NCBI GenBank assembly: GCA_030148665.1
Contig: JASBSZ010000007.1
Span: 1-64,000, forward strand
From: Alphaproteobacteria bacterium
Lineage (GTDB): Bacteria; Pseudomonadota; Alphaproteobacteria; Rhodobacterales; Rhodobacteraceae
Length of the DNA: 64,000 nt
Direction: 5' to 3'
Of this stretch, positions 27,555 through 37,765 are shown piece by piece (positions within the stretch are counted from its first letter, which is position 1; each line of letters starts with the position of its first letter). Below the pieces are notes generated by a model. It did no database searches, had not been told where the DNA came from, and was given only the letters and a program-made list of their open reading frames with translations. Made by a program: the position numbers and the translations under genes.

Positions 27555-30500
27555 CTAGAAATCCTCGACCTCGACGACGCCCGGCAGGTGGCGCAGGGCG
27601 CCCCTGACCTGTGGGTTGACGGCGAACTCATCGCCAAGCGCCATCTCGACCTCTCCGGGCAGGGCTGGATCAACGAGGCACAGCCGCACCGGCCCGCGCG
27701 TGCGCCGCGATGCCCCCTCGCCCGCCTTTGCCAGTGTTTCGGCCAGCACCGGAATGCCGGCGGCGTCATTTATCCTGACCACCAGCCCCATCGCCGCGGC
27801 ATCGGCCACCGCCACATCGACCGGCTGAACCGAGCGCGCCAGCAGTTTCAGCTGGTCGCCCTCGATATCGGCCTCGACCGCCAGCACCACATTGTTGCCC
27901 ACCTCGAGATGGGCGCGATACCGTTCCAGCGTGTCGGAAAATACCGTCACCTCGTATCGCCCGGTCGCATCTGACAGCTGCACAAAGGCAAAGCGGTTGC
28001 CGCGGGCGGATTTGCGTTCCTGCTTGCCCTCGATGGTGCCGGCGATCCTGGCCGCCACACGCGCGCCCTGCGCCTTTTGGCGCAGCTCGGCAAGCGTCAG
28101 CACGTTCTTGCGCGCAAGCGGCCCGCGATAGTCATCCAGCGGATGGCCCGACAGATAGAACCCGATCGCCTGATGTTCCTGGCCAAGACGTTCGACCGGC
28201 AGCCAGTCGGCAACATTGGGCAGGCGCGGCGGCGGCAGATCCTCGCCGCTGTCGCCGAACAGCCCGCCCTGGGCCGAGGCGCGTTCCTCATGCAGGGCGG
28301 CCGACCATGCGGTCAGCTTGTCAATCGACTGAAACACCTTGAGGCGATTGCGTTCCAGCGCATCAAAGGCCCCCGCGCGCGCCAGCATCTCCAGCGGGCG
28401 TTTGCCGATGCGCTTCATGTCCACGCGGCGGGCGAAATCGAACAGGTCGGTGAACGGGTGGTCGCCGCGGCCCTGTTCGATCAGGCGCATGGCCTCGACC
28501 CCGACATTTTTCAGCGCGCCCAGCGCATAGTGGATCTGCCCGTCATGCACGCTGAACAGGGCTTCGGATCGGTTCACGCAGGGCGGCACCAGCGGGATTT
28601 CAAGGCGCTTGACCTCTTCGATATAGATGCCCAACTTGTCGGTCAGGTGGATGTCGCAATTCATCACCGCGGCCATGAATTCCACCGGGTAATTGGCCTT
28701 GAGCCAGGCCGTCTGATAGCTGACCACGGCATAGGCGGCGGCGTGCGACTTGTTGAAACCGTAATTGGCGAATTTTTCCAGCAGATCGAACACCTCGACC
28801 GCCTTTTTCTCGTCCACGCCGTTCTTGCGCGCGCCAGAGATGAATTTCGGGCGCTCGGCGTCCATCGCCTCCTTGATCTTCTTGCCCATGGCGCGGCGCA
28901 GCAGGTCGGCGCCGCCCAGCGTGTAACCCGCCATTTCCTGGGCAATCTGCATCACCTGTTCCTGATAGACGATGATGCCCTGGGTTTCGTCAAGAATATG
29001 GTCGATCGAGGGGTGCAGGCGGTCGCGTTCCTCGACCCCGTTCTTGACCTTGCAGAATTTTGGGATGTTTTCCATCGGCCCCGGCCGATACAGCGCCACC
29101 AGTGCCACGATATCCTCGATGCAGGTGGGCTTCATCTGGCGGAGCGCGTCCATCATGCCGCTGCTTTCAACCTGGAACACGGCAACGGTTTTGGCGCTGG
29201 CATATAGCTGATAGGTCTTTTCATCGTCCAGCGGGATATGGCCGATATCCACCTCAACCCCGCGCAGCTTCAGCAGATCCAGCGCGTTCTTGATGACAGT
29301 CAGGGTTTTCAGACCAAGAAAGTCGAATTTCACCAGCCCCGCCTGTTCCACCCATTTCATGTTGAACTGGGTCGCCGGCATGTCGGATCGCGGATCCTTG
29401 TAAAGGGGCACCAGTTCGTCGAGCGGCCGGTCGCCAATCACCACGCCGGCGGCGTGGGTCGAGGCATTGCGCAACAGCCCCTCGACCTGCTGGGCGTAGG
29501 TCAGCATGCGGTTGACCACCTCTTCGGCGGCGGCCTCTTCGCGCAGGCGGGGTTCTTCGGCAAGCGCCTTTTCGATGCTGACCGGCTTGACCCCCTCGAC
29601 CGGGATCAGCTTGGACAGGCGATCGACCTGCCCATAGGGCATTTGCAGCACGCGCCCCACATCGCGCACCGCCGCCTTGGACAGAAGCGCGCCAAAGGTG
29701 ATGATCTGCGCCACCTTTTCACGGCCATATTTCCGCTGCACATATTCGATCACCTCTTCGCGGCGATCCATGCAGAAATCGATGTCGAAGTCGGGCATCG
29801 ACACCCGCTCGGGGTTGAGGAAGCGTTCGAACAGCAGCTTGTAGCGCAGCGGGTCAAGGTCGGTAATCGTCAGCGCATAGGCCACCAGCGACCCCGCGCC
29901 CGAGCCCCGCCCCGGCCCCACCGGAATATCGTGATCCTTGGCCCATTTGATGAAATCGGCCACGATCAGGAAATAGCCCGGAAAGCCCATGCTTTCGATG
30001 ATGCCCAGCTCGAATTCCAGACGTTTTTCGTATTCTTCCACGGGCGCCGCATGGGGAATGACGGCAAGGCGCGCCTTCAACCCTTCGTGCGCCTGACGGC
30101 GCAGTTCTTCGACCTCGTCATCGGCAAAACGCGGCAGGATCGGCTTGCGTTTTTCCACCTTGAAGGCACAGCGGCGCGCGATCTCGACGGTGTTCTCGAT
30201 CGCCTCGGGCAGATCGGCGAACAGCACCGCCATTTCCTCGGGCGTCTTGAAATAATGCTGGGGCGTCAGCTGGCGGCGCGGCTCCTGCTGATCGACATAG
30301 GCGCCATCGGCGATGCACAGCAATGCGTCATGGGCCTCGTACATTTCCGCCTTGGGGAAATGCACGTCGTTGGTGGCGACCAGGGGCAGATCCATGTCGT
30401 AGGCGAGTTCGACAAACGCACGCTCGGTCAGGCGCTGGGCCTCGGGCAGTTGCCCATCCTCGGCCGGATGGCGCTGGAGTTCGACATACAACCGGTCACC

Positions 30501-31004
30501 AAACCAGCCCGACAGCTCACGCATCAGCGCCTGCGCCTGATCGTTATGCCCCTCTTGCACCAACGCGCCGACAGGGCCCTCCGCGCCGCCGGTCAGGCAG
30601 ATCACGCCCTCGCAGTGATCGGCAAGCGCGGCCAGCGGCACCCGCGGCATGCCATCGGGGTTTTCCAGATAGGCGATGCTGTTCAGCTTCATCAGGTGGC
30701 CATAGCCGGCCTCGGACTGGGCCAGAAACACCATCGGCCGGGGCGGCGGCGGGCGGTCGCCCGGATGGGCGGCGGGCGCATATTCGATATCCATCTGACA
30801 GCCGATGATCGGCTGGATGCCGACACCTGCCGCCAGTGTCGAAAACTCCAGCGCGCAGAACATGTTGTTGGTGTCGGTGACGGCCACGGCAGGCATGCCC
30901 GCGTCGGCACACATGCCGGGCAGTTTCTTGACCCGCACCGCCCCTTCCAGAAGGGAATATTCGGTATGCAGGCGCAGATGGATGAATCGGGGACTGTCGC
31001 TCAT
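27555..31004 (-). CDS. dnaE: DNA polymerase III alpha subunit
   Basis: This 1149-aa replicative polymerase has an N-terminal PHP domain (FIHLRLHTEYSLLEGAV), the catalytic palm with PDFDIDFCMDRREEVIEYV, the PGRGSGAGSLVAYAL motif, the thumb/finger block GFNKSHAAAYAVVSYQTAW, an HhH segment and a C-terminal OB fold (RVAARIAGTIEGKQERKSARG). Length fits DnaE1. The start at 31004 matches the family's first residues; an open extension to 31148 overlaps the divergent gene's promoter and is rejected. It converges on the LYS9-like gene. Confidence 0.97.
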   Translation of the reverse strand: MSDSPRFIHLRLHTEYSLLEGAVRVKKLPGMCADAGMPAVAVTDTNNMFCALEFSTLAAGVGIQPIIGCQMDIEYAPAAHPGDRPPPPRPMVFLAQSEAGYGHLMKLNSIAYLENPDGMPRVPLAALADHCEGVICLTGGAEGPVGALVQEGHNDQAQALMRELSGWFGDRLYVELQRHPAEDGQLPEAQRLTERAFVELAYDMDLPLVATNDVHFPKAEMYEAHDALLCIADGAYVDQQEPRRQLTPQHYFKTPEEMAVLFADLPEAIENTVEIARRCAFKVEKRKPILPRFADDEVEELRRQAHEGLKARLAVIPHAAPVEEYEKRLEFELGIIESMGFPGYFLIVADFIKWAKDHDIPVGPGRGSGAGSLVAYALTITDLDPLRYKLLFERFLNPERVSMPDFDIDFCMDRREEVIEYVQRKYGREKVAQIITFGALLSKAAVRDVGRVLQMPYGQVDRLSKLIPVEGVKPVSIEKALAEEPRLREEAAAEEVVNRMLTYAQQVEGLLRNASTHAAGVVIGDRPLDELVPLYKDPRSDMPATQFNMKWVEQAGLVKFDFLGLKTLTVIKNALDLLKLRGVEVDIGHIPLDDEKTYQLYASAKTVAVFQVESSGMMDALRQMKPTCIEDIVALVALYRPGPMENIPKFCKVKNGVEERDRLHPSIDHILDETQGIIVYQEQVMQIAQEMAGYTLGGADLLRRAMGKKIKEAMDAERPKFISGARKNGVDEKKAVEVFDLLEKFANYGFNKSHAAAYAVVSYQTAWLKANYPVEFMAAVMNCDIHLTDKLGIYIEEVKRLEIPLVPPCVNRSEALFSVHDGQIHYALGALKNVGVEAMRLIEQGRGDHPFTDLFDFARRVDMKRIGKRPLEMLARAGAFDALERNRLKVFQSIDKLTAWSAALHEERASAQGGLFGDSGEDLPPPRLPNVADWLPVERLGQEHQAIGFYLSGHPLDDYRGPLARKNVLTLAELRQKAQGARVAARIAGTIEGKQERKSARGNRFAFVQLSDATGRYEVTVFSDTLERYRAHLEVGNNVVLAVEADIEGDQLKLLARSVQPVDVAVADAAAMGLVVRINDAAGIPVLAETLAKAGEGASRRTRGPVRLCLVDPALPGEVEMALGDEFAVNPQVRGALRHLPGVVEVEDF

Positions 31005-31071
31005 GCCGGGCAGAATAGGGACAAGAGGCAGCGCGTGAAAGTGCCCATTGGCGGGATTTCCGGAAAACCGA

Positions 31072-31099
31072 TTGCGCTTTCCCGATGCACCGCTAACCT
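31072..31099 (+). promoter_or_regulatory. Possible promoter of the 5-hydroxyisourate hydrolase gene
   Basis: TTGCGC (31072-31077) and TAACCT (31094-31099) are 16 nt apart and 31 bp upstream of the start codon. The match is moderate. Confidence 0.3.
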
Positions 31100-31129
31100 G
31101 TTGGCAGCACGGAAAAAAGGAAATCTCGC

Positions 31130-31477
31130 ATGGGAAAACTGACGACACATGTTCTGGACACGGCGCTGGGCAGGCCCGCCGCGGGTCTGAGGATCGAGCT
31201 GTTTCGCCTGTCGGGCGAACGCATCAGGCTGGCCGACGTCACGACCAACGCCGATGGCCGGGTCGATGCCCCGCTGCTGGAGGGTGACGCCTTTGCCCCC
31301 GGCGAATACGAGCTGCTGTTTCACGCTGGCGATTATCTCGAACAGACGGGGCAGAATCTGCCCGAGCCGAAATTCCTTGATCTCATCCCTCTGCGCTTTG
31401 GCATTGCCGAGGACAGCCACTATCATGTTCCACTGTTGCTGTCGCCCTTTGGCTATTCAACCTACAGAGGAAGCTGA
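31130..31477 (+). CDS. uraH: 5-Hydroxyisourate hydrolase (transthyretin-like)
   Basis: This 115-aa complete protein has the N-terminal [12 protein letters not shown] motif with its catalytic histidine, the central LRF...[10 protein letters not shown] block and the C-terminal YRGS tetrapeptide that defines hydrolases rather than true transthyretins. It opens the ring of 5-hydroxyisourate during urate breakdown. No signal peptide is visible, so it is cytoplasmic. It stands directly before xdhABC, so the two steps of purine oxidation are neighbours, but urate oxidase and OHCU decarboxylase are not in the window. Confidence 0.95.
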   Translation: MGKLTTHVLDTALGRPAAGLRIELFRLSGERIRLADVTTNADGRVDAPLLEGDAFAPGEYELLFHAGDYLEQTGQNLPEPKFLDLIPLRFGIAEDSHYHVPLLLSPFGYSTYRGS

Positions 31478-31534
31478 CAAAAAACTTGTCAGCGGGGGGA
31501 GTGTCGGCTTAACCTTTCGCTCAGTCTGACAGAC
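31473..31534. promoter_or_regulatory. Hairpin and palindrome upstream of xdhA (candidate operators)
   Basis: GCTGACAA pairs with TTGTCAGC around AAAAC (31473-31493), overlapping the uraH stop codon. A perfect palindrome GTCTGACAGAC follows at 31524-31534. Both share the CTGACA/TGTCAG half-site and lie 85-145 bp before xdhA. The first could also be an attenuating hairpin. Confidence 0.4.
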
Positions 31535-31618
31535 AGGGAGGGTCGCGCATCTGCTTTACGTCGCATCGGGCAGTGCGCAAATGACCAGACGCAAAAGAAG
31601 GCGGCGGTATATGACAAG

Positions 31619-33019
31619 ATGGAGATCGCGTTTCTTCTGAATGGAGAGACCATTCGACTTCGGATTCAGTCGGCAACGACCAGCCTGCTCGAATGGCTGA
31701 GGGAATCGCAAAACCTTACCGGAACCAAGGAAGGATGCAACGAGGGCGACTGCGGCGCCTGCACGGTGATGGTGACAAGCCTCGCCGATGACGGCAGCGT
31801 GCGCAGGCAAGCCATGAACGCCTGCATCCTGTTTCTGCCCCAGCTGCACGGCAAGGCGGTCCGCACGGTCGAAGGCGTGGCCCTGCCCGACGGCAACCTG
31901 CATCCGGTGCAGCAGGCGATGGTTGAACATCACGGCAGCCAGTGCGGTTTCTGCACGCCGGGGATCGTGATGTCCCTGACCACGGCACATGCTCAGGGCA
32001 GGGATGATTTCGATAATGTGCTGGCCGGCAATCTGTGCCGCTGCACGGGTTATGCCCCGATCATCCGCGCCGCCGAGGCCGCCCATGACGCCCCCGTGCC
32101 GGAATGGGCGCAGGAAGATATCGACAAGTTGCGCATGCTGAAAGGCGGGGACGGCGGCGATGCATACCGCCCGAGGGATCTCGACCAGTTCGCCGGCTGG
32201 TATGCCGACAACCCCGACGCAACCCTGATCGCCGGGGCAACCGATGTCGGGCTGTGGGTGACCAAGCGCCTGCAGGATCTGCCCAAGGTCTGTTTCCTTG
32301 GCGGTATTGCGGAATTGCAGCGCGTCGAGACGCGCGACGATCACCTATGGATCGGCGCGGGCGTCAACCTGAACGACCTGCGCGAATTCATTGCCCCTTT
32401 CCACCCGGATTTCGCCGAACTGATCCGTCGTTATGGCTCGATGCAGGTGCGCAATGCGGCGACCATTGGTGGCAATATCGCCAATGGTTCGCCCATCGGT
32501 GACGGCCCGCCGGCGCTGATCGCGCTGGGTGCCACGCTGCATCTGCGGCGCGGAAATGACCGGCGCGCGATCCCGCTCGAGGATTTCTTTGTCACCTATG
32601 GCAAGCAGGATCGCCAGGCGGGCGAATTTGTCGAGGGGGTTTCGATCCCGCGTCAGGCGGACAATCTGAGATGCTACAAGATTTCCAAACGCTTCGATCA
32701 GGATATCTCGGCGCTCTGCGGTTGTTTCAACATCGCGGTAGAGGATGGTCGCGTCACCAGTGCCCGCATCGCCTTTGGCGGCATGGCAGCAACGCCCAGG
32801 CGCGCCCTGAATGTCGAGGCGGCCCTTGTCGGCAAGGCCTGGGATGAGGCCACGATCCGCGCCGCGCAGCCCGCCTTTGCCGATGATTACGCCCCCATTT
32901 CCGACATGCGGGCATCGGGCGAATACCGGCTGATGACGGCACAAAACCTGCTGCTGCGCGCCTATCACGAAAGCCACCCCGACCACGGCCCCACCCGTGT
33001 GCTGGAGGTGCAGCCATGA
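31619..33019 (+). CDS. xdhA: Xanthine dehydrogenase small subunit (FeS/FAD)
   Basis: This 466-aa cytoplasmic subunit has two [2Fe-2S] clusters: CNEGDCGACTV near residue 40 and CGFCTPGIV...NLCRCTGY in the second domain. An FAD-binding domain follows (TLIAGATDVGLWVTK, RNAATIGGNIANGSPIGD) with a CODH-type C-terminal domain. It passes electrons from the molybdenum site of XdhB to NAD+. The start ATG has only a weak ribosome site (GGCGGCGG). Its stop overlaps xdhB by four bases. Confidence 0.95.
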   Translation: MEIAFLLNGETIRLRIQSATTSLLEWLRESQNLTGTKEGCNEGDCGACTVMVTSLADDGSVRRQAMNACILFLPQLHGKAVRTVEGVALPDGNLHPVQQAMVEHHGSQCGFCTPGIVMSLTTAHAQGRDDFDNVLAGNLCRCTGYAPIIRAAEAAHDAPVPEWAQEDIDKLRMLKGGDGGDAYRPRDLDQFAGWYADNPDATLIAGATDVGLWVTKRLQDLPKVCFLGGIAELQRVETRDDHLWIGAGVNLNDLREFIAPFHPDFAELIRRYGSMQVRNAATIGGNIANGSPIGDGPPALIALGATLHLRRGNDRRAIPLEDFFVTYGKQDRQAGEFVEGVSIPRQADNLRCYKISKRFDQDISALCGCFNIAVEDGRVTSARIAFGGMAATPRRALNVEAALVGKAWDEATIRAAQPAFADDYAPISDMRASGEYRLMTAQNLLLRAYHESHPDHGPTRVLEVQP

Positions 33020-35328
33020 GTGTCAACAAACCCCTGCCCCATGACGCGGCACGGCTGCATGTAACAGGTGCGGCCCGCTATACCGACGATCTGCCGACGC
33101 CTGCAAACACCCTGCATCTGGCCTTTGGCCTGTCGGAAATCGCCTGCGGCGTGATCCGGTCGATCAACCTCGATGCCGTGCGCACCGCCCCCGGCGTGGT
33201 TTCGGTTCTGACCGCCGATGACCTGCCCGGCGAAAATGACGTTTCCGCCGCCGCCCATGACGAGCCGCTCTTGTCTGACGGCAGCATCCATTATGCCGGG
33301 CAGCCGATCTTTCTGGTGATTGCGGGCAGCCACATGGCCGCGCGCAAGGCGGCGCGGCTGGCGGTGATCGAATATGACGAACTGCCCGCCCTGCTGAGCA
33401 TCGACGACGCGATCGAGGCCGACAGCTGTTTCGAGGAACCGCTGCAATTCCTCAAGGGCGACCCGGACAGCGCGATTGCCTCGGCCCCGCACAGGATCGG
33501 CGGAACGCTGGAAATGGGCGGGCAGGAACATTTCTATCTGGAGGGCCAGGTCGCACTGGCCCTGCCGCAGGAAGACGGCGACATGCTGGTGCATGCCTCG
33601 ACCCAGCACCCCAGCGAGATCCAGCACAAGGTGGCCGAGGCGCTGGCCATGCCCTTCAACGCGGTGCGTGTCGAAACGCGGCGCATGGGCGGCGGCTTTG
33701 GCGGCAAGGAAAGCCAGGGCAACGCGCTGGCTGTGGCCTGTGCGGTGGCCGCGCGCCTGACGGGACGGCCCTGCAAGATGCGCTATGACCGCGATGACGA
33801 CATGATCATCACCGGCAAGCGCCATGATTTTCGCATCAAATACCGGGTCGGGTTCGATGACGAGGGGCGCATCCTTGGCGTGGATTTCACCCAATATGCG
33901 CGCTGTGGCTGGGCGCAGGATCTTTCGCTGCCGGTCGCCGACCGCGCCATGCTGCATGCCGACAACGCCTATCACCTGCCCAATGCACGGATCATTTCGC
34001 ATCGTTTGCGCACGAACACCGTGTCGAACACCGCCTATCGCGGATTTGGCGGCCCGCAAGGCGTGCTGGGGATCGAGCGCGTGGTTGACCATATCGCCCA
34101 CGCGCTGGGCCTTGACCCCCTGGTCGTGCGGCAACGGAATTTCTATACCTCTTTCAACAAGCTGAACGATGGGCAGCGGCCACAAACCACGCCCTATCAT
34201 CAGAAAATCGAGGATTCGATCATTGACGAGCTGGTCGCGGCCTTGGTCGAGAAATCCGACTATCACGCCCGCCGCAAGGCGATTGCCGACTGGAATGCAC
34301 AAAACCCTGTCCTGAAAAAGGGCATCGCGCTGACGCCGGTGAAATTCGGCATTTCGTTCACGCTGACCTTTCTGAACCAGGCGGGCGCGCTGGTGCATGT
34401 CTATTCGGATGGCTCGATCCACCTGAACCACGGCGGCACCGAGATGGGCCAGGGCCTGTTCACCAAGGTCGCGCAGGTGGCCGCGCAATCCTTTGGCCTG
34501 CCGCTTGAGGCCGTCAAGATCACCGCAACCGATACCGGCAAGGTGCCCAATACCTCGGCCACGGCGGCAAGCTCGGGCTCTGATCTCAACGGCATGGCGG
34601 TCAAGGCGGCCTGCGACACGCTGCGCAGCCGGATTTCCGATTTCCTGCGCGATCATTTCGATGCGCCGGAATCGGATGTCACCTTTGCCGATGGCAAGGT
34701 GCGCGTGGGCAACCACGAGCTGCCCTTTGCCGAGGTCGCGCAGCTGGCCTATCAGAACCGGATATCGCTGTCGTCAACCGGGTTTTATGCAACACCCGAC
34801 ATCCAATGGGATCGCGTCAAGGGCCGCGGTCGCCCGTTCTATTATTTCGCCTATGGCGCCGCCGTGACCGAGGTCGTGATCGACACCCTGACCGGCGAAA
34901 ACCGTATCCTGCGCACCGATATCATCCATGATGTGGGGCGTTCCCTGAACCCGGCGCTGGATATCGGTCAGATCGAGGGCGGCTATGTGCAGGGCGCCGG
35001 CTGGCTGACCACCGAAGAACTGGTCTGGGACGACAAGGGCCGGCTGACGACGCACGCGCCCTCGACCTACAAGATCCCGGCCTGTTCCGACCGCCCACGC
35101 ATCTTCAACGTCGCGCTGTGGGAAGGTGGCGAGAACCGCGCCGAGACAATCTATCGCTCCAAGGCGGTGGGCGAGCCGCCCTTCATGCTGGGCATCTCGG
35201 CCTTCATGGCGCTGAGCGACGCGCTGGCAGCCTGTTCAAACGGCGCATATCCGGCACTTGACGCGCCCGCCACGGCGGAACGCATATTGACGACCTTGAG
35301 CCGCCTGCAAAGCGGAGGCGCTGGATGA
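33016..35328 (+). CDS. xdhB: Xanthine dehydrogenase large subunit (molybdenum)
   Basis: This 770-aa molybdopterin subunit oxidises hypoxanthine to xanthine and urate. It contains MGGGFGGKESQGN and AYRGFGGPQG for cofactor binding, GGTEMGQGLFTKVAQ, and the catalytic glutamate E720 in SKAVGEPPFMLG. Length fits bacterial XdhB (about 770-780 aa). Starts and stops overlap both xdhA and xdhC by four bases, so the three are coupled. Confidence 0.96.
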   Translation: MSVNKPLPHDAARLHVTGAARYTDDLPTPANTLHLAFGLSEIACGVIRSINLDAVRTAPGVVSVLTADDLPGENDVSAAAHDEPLLSDGSIHYAGQPIFLVIAGSHMAARKAARLAVIEYDELPALLSIDDAIEADSCFEEPLQFLKGDPDSAIASAPHRIGGTLEMGGQEHFYLEGQVALALPQEDGDMLVHASTQHPSEIQHKVAEALAMPFNAVRVETRRMGGGFGGKESQGNALAVACAVAARLTGRPCKMRYDRDDDMIITGKRHDFRIKYRVGFDDEGRILGVDFTQYARCGWAQDLSLPVADRAMLHADNAYHLPNARIISHRLRTNTVSNTAYRGFGGPQGVLGIERVVDHIAHALGLDPLVVRQRNFYTSFNKLNDGQRPQTTPYHQKIEDSIIDELVAALVEKSDYHARRKAIADWNAQNPVLKKGIALTPVKFGISFTLTFLNQAGALVHVYSDGSIHLNHGGTEMGQGLFTKVAQVAAQSFGLPLEAVKITATDTGKVPNTSATAASSGSDLNGMAVKAACDTLRSRISDFLRDHFDAPESDVTFADGKVRVGNHELPFAEVAQLAYQNRISLSSTGFYATPDIQWDRVKGRGRPFYYFAYGAAVTEVVIDTLTGENRILRTDIIHDVGRSLNPALDIGQIEGGYVQGAGWLTTEELVWDDKGRLTTHAPSTYKIPACSDRPRIFNVALWEGGENRAETIYRSKAVGEPPFMLGISAFMALSDALAACSNGAYPALDAPATAERILTTLSRLQSGGAG

Positions 35329-36257
35329 GTTTCGACCCGACCCTTGTCGCAACAGCCATCGAACGGCTTGGCCCGGTGATCCGGGTGGTGGTTGCCGATA
35401 TCCGCGGCTCGACCCCGCGCGAGGTCGGGGCGGCCATGCTGGTTGGCGCAGATGGACAAGAGGGAACGATTGGCGGCGGCACGCTGGAATATCGGGCAAC
35501 CCAACAGGCGCGCGAGATGCTGAAAGCGGGCCAGAACGGCCCGATGTTGCGCAAGATCCCCCTCGGCCCCGAGCTGGGCCAATGCTGCGGCGGCGCCGTC
35601 ACCCTGCTGTTTGAACATTTCGACGCGGGCCGGATTGCAACCATTGCGGACGAGGTCACAAGCAGCGGGCTTTTCCGCCGCCCCGTCACGGCCGACGCAG
35701 CAGCCACCCCACCGCGCGGGCAGGGGATGGTTTCCGGCTGGATGATCGAACCGCTTGCGCCAAAGTCGCCGCATGTCTGGATCTATGGCGCCGGCCATGT
35801 CGGCCGCGCGCTGGTAAACGTGTTGGCGCCGCTGGGCGCGCGGATGACCTGGGTCGATACTGCGCAGGAACGCTTTCCCGATGACACGCCTGCGCAGGTG
35901 ACCACGCTGGTGGCGGCCAAGCCTGCGCATGTGGTGCAATATGCCGAACCGGACGCCCATCATCTGGTGATGACCTATTCCCACGCAATGGATCTGGAGA
36001 TCTGCCACGCGCTGCTGGGTCACGCATTTGCCAGCGCAGGCTTGATCGGCTCGGCCACCAAATGGGCACGTTTCCACAACCGTCTTGCCGCGCTGGGCCA
36101 TACGCGCCAACAGATCGACCGCATCACCTGCCCGATCGGCATGCCCGAGCTTGGCAAGGCGCCGGAATTCGTTGCCTTGGGGGCGGCGACCGCGCTATTC
36201 AGGGAAATCGCCGCCAGCAAGAGCGGCACGCAACACGACAGGGAGATCGCCAGTTGA
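35325..36257 (+). CDS. xdhC: XdhC, molybdenum cofactor chaperone for xanthine dehydrogenase
   Basis: This 310-aa protein has the N-terminal XdhC domain (IGGGTLEYRATQQA, LGQCCGGAVTLLFE) and a C-terminal Rossmann-type domain (WIYGAGHVGRALVNVL, LIGSATKWARFHNRL). XdhC binds and sulfurates the molybdenum cofactor and hands it to XdhB. Its last codons overlap the TTG start of the ABC transporter ATPase, tying cofactor loading and nucleoside uptake into one transcript. Confidence 0.95.
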   Translation: MSFDPTLVATAIERLGPVIRVVVADIRGSTPREVGAAMLVGADGQEGTIGGGTLEYRATQQAREMLKAGQNGPMLRKIPLGPELGQCCGGAVTLLFEHFDAGRIATIADEVTSSGLFRRPVTADAAATPPRGQGMVSGWMIEPLAPKSPHVWIYGAGHVGRALVNVLAPLGARMTWVDTAQERFPDDTPAQVTTLVAAKPAHVVQYAEPDAHHLVMTYSHAMDLEICHALLGHAFASAGLIGSATKWARFHNRLAALGHTRQQIDRITCPIGMPELGKAPEFVALGAATALFREIAASKSGTQHDREIAS

Positions 36258-37765
36258 CCACACTGCTATCGCTGAAAGGTCTGACCAAGGCCTATCCCGG
36301 TGTCGTTGCCAACAACAATGTCAGCTTTGACATAGACGAGGGGCAGATCCACGCCCTGTTGGGGGAAAACGGCGCCGGGAAATCGACACTTGTCAAGATG
36401 ATCTACGGCCTTGTGCGCCCCGACAGCGGGCAGATGACGCTGGCCGGACAACCCTATCAACCGCACGAACCACGCGAGGCCCGCGCCGCCGGCGTTGCCA
36501 TGGTGTTTCAGCATTTCTCGCTGTTCGACGCGCTGACGGTGGCCGAGAACATCACGCTGGGCATGGAAAACGCCCCGCCCCGGCGCGAGCTGTCCCAGCG
36601 TATCCGCGATGTTTCGACCGCATATGAGCTGCCTCTCGACCCGGATGCGATCATCGGCGACCTGTCGGTTGGCGAACGTCAGCGGGTCGAGATCATCCGC
36701 TGCCTGCTGCAGGAACCCAAACTGCTGATCATGGACGAGCCAACCTCGGTTCTGACCCCGCAAGAGGTCGAAGTGCTTTTCAAGACATTGAACCGCCTCG
36801 CCGGCGAGGGAACCGCGATCCTGTATATCTCGCACAAGCTGGAAGAAATCCGCACACTTTGCCACCACGCGACCATCCTGCGCCAGGGCGAGGTGGTGGG
36901 AGAGACCGATCCGACCCGCAGCACCGCGCGTGAACTGGCCGAGATGATGGTCGGCGAAGCCCTGAGTTCACCGACACGCAAGAACACCCGCCCCGGCAAG
37001 GTCGCCCTGGAAATCCGGGGGTTGAGCGCGCGATCCGGCAACCCCTTTGGCACCGATCTGGACGAAATCGACCTGGATGTCCGCGAAGGCGAGGTGATGG
37101 GGATTGGCGGGGTTGCCGGCAACGGGCAGGACGAATTCATGCTGGCGCTGAGCGGCGAGGCCCCGGTTGCGCGCGCAATGGTTCGCGTGGATGGCGTCGA
37201 TGTGGGCGACCTGACCCCGAACGAGCGACGCGAAATAGGTCTGCTGACCGCCCCCGAGGAACGCCTCGGACATGCCGCGGCACCGAACATGACGTTGTTT
37301 GAAAATGCCCTGATGACAGGCAATGTCCGGCGAAACCTGTCACGGCACGGTTTCATCCGGTGGAAGGCCGCCATGGCGTTTGCCGACGAGATCGTCCATG
37401 CCTTTGACGTGCGCACCCCCAGCGTGCGGAACACCGCGAAATCGCTGTCGGGGGGGAATCTGCAGAAATTCGTGATCGGTCGCGAGGTGTTGCAGACCCC
37501 GCGGGTTCTGGTTGTCAACCAGCCGACCTGGGGGGTCGATGCCGCTGCGGCCGCCGCGATCAGGCAGGCCCTGATGGACCTTGCCGAGGCCGGTGCCGCG
37601 GTCGTGATCATCAGCCAGGATCTGGATGAGCTGCTCGAAGTGTCCGATCGTCTGGCAATCCTGCATGCCGGCAGGCTTTCGCAACCGAGAGCGACGGACG
37701 AACTGACAATGGAGGAAATCGGTCTGATGATGGGTGGCATGGAGGCGCAACATGTTTCGGCTTGA
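36254..37765 (+). CDS. Purine/nucleoside ABC transporter, double ATPase subunit
   Basis: This 503-aa sugar/nucleoside-type ATPase carries two nucleotide-binding domains. The first has a canonical Walker A (GENGAGKSTLVK), signature SVGERQRVEI and LLIMDEPTSVLTP. The second has GVAGNGQDEF and signature SGGNLQKFVIG. It starts with TTG at 36254, overlapping the xdhC stop (TTGA). A longer frame beginning inside xdhC is rejected. It resembles the NupO/YufO family of nucleoside importers, which use BMP-type binding proteins. Confidence 0.92.
   Translation: MTTLLSLKGLTKAYPGVVANNNVSFDIDEGQIHALLGENGAGKSTLVKMIYGLVRPDSGQMTLAGQPYQPHEPREARAAGVAMVFQHFSLFDALTVAENITLGMENAPPRRELSQRIRDVSTAYELPLDPDAIIGDLSVGERQRVEIIRCLLQEPKLLIMDEPTSVLTPQEVEVLFKTLNRLAGEGTAILYISHKLEEIRTLCHHATILRQGEVVGETDPTRSTARELAEMMVGEALSSPTRKNTRPGKVALEIRGLSARSGNPFGTDLDEIDLDVREGEVMGIGGVAGNGQDEFMLALSGEAPVARAMVRVDGVDVGDLTPNERREIGLLTAPEERLGHAAAPNMTLFENALMTGNVRRNLSRHGFIRWKAAMAFADEIVHAFDVRTPSVRNTAKSLSGGNLQKFVIGREVLQTPRVLVVNQPTWGVDAAAAAAIRQALMDLAEAGAAVVIISQDLDELLEVSDRLAILHAGRLSQPRATDELTMEEIGLMMGGMEAQHVSA

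Noticed and set aside
29238-31142. 634-codon open frame opposite dnaE
   Set aside because: It is antisense to the polymerase with no domain or start signal.
31619-35328. Carbon monoxide dehydrogenase (coxLMS) as an alternative for the molybdenum hydroxylase genes
   Set aside because: FeS and FAD domains are fused in one subunit and the large subunit lacks the AYRCSFR loop of CoxL; gene order with xdhC and HIU hydrolase supports xanthine dehydrogenase.
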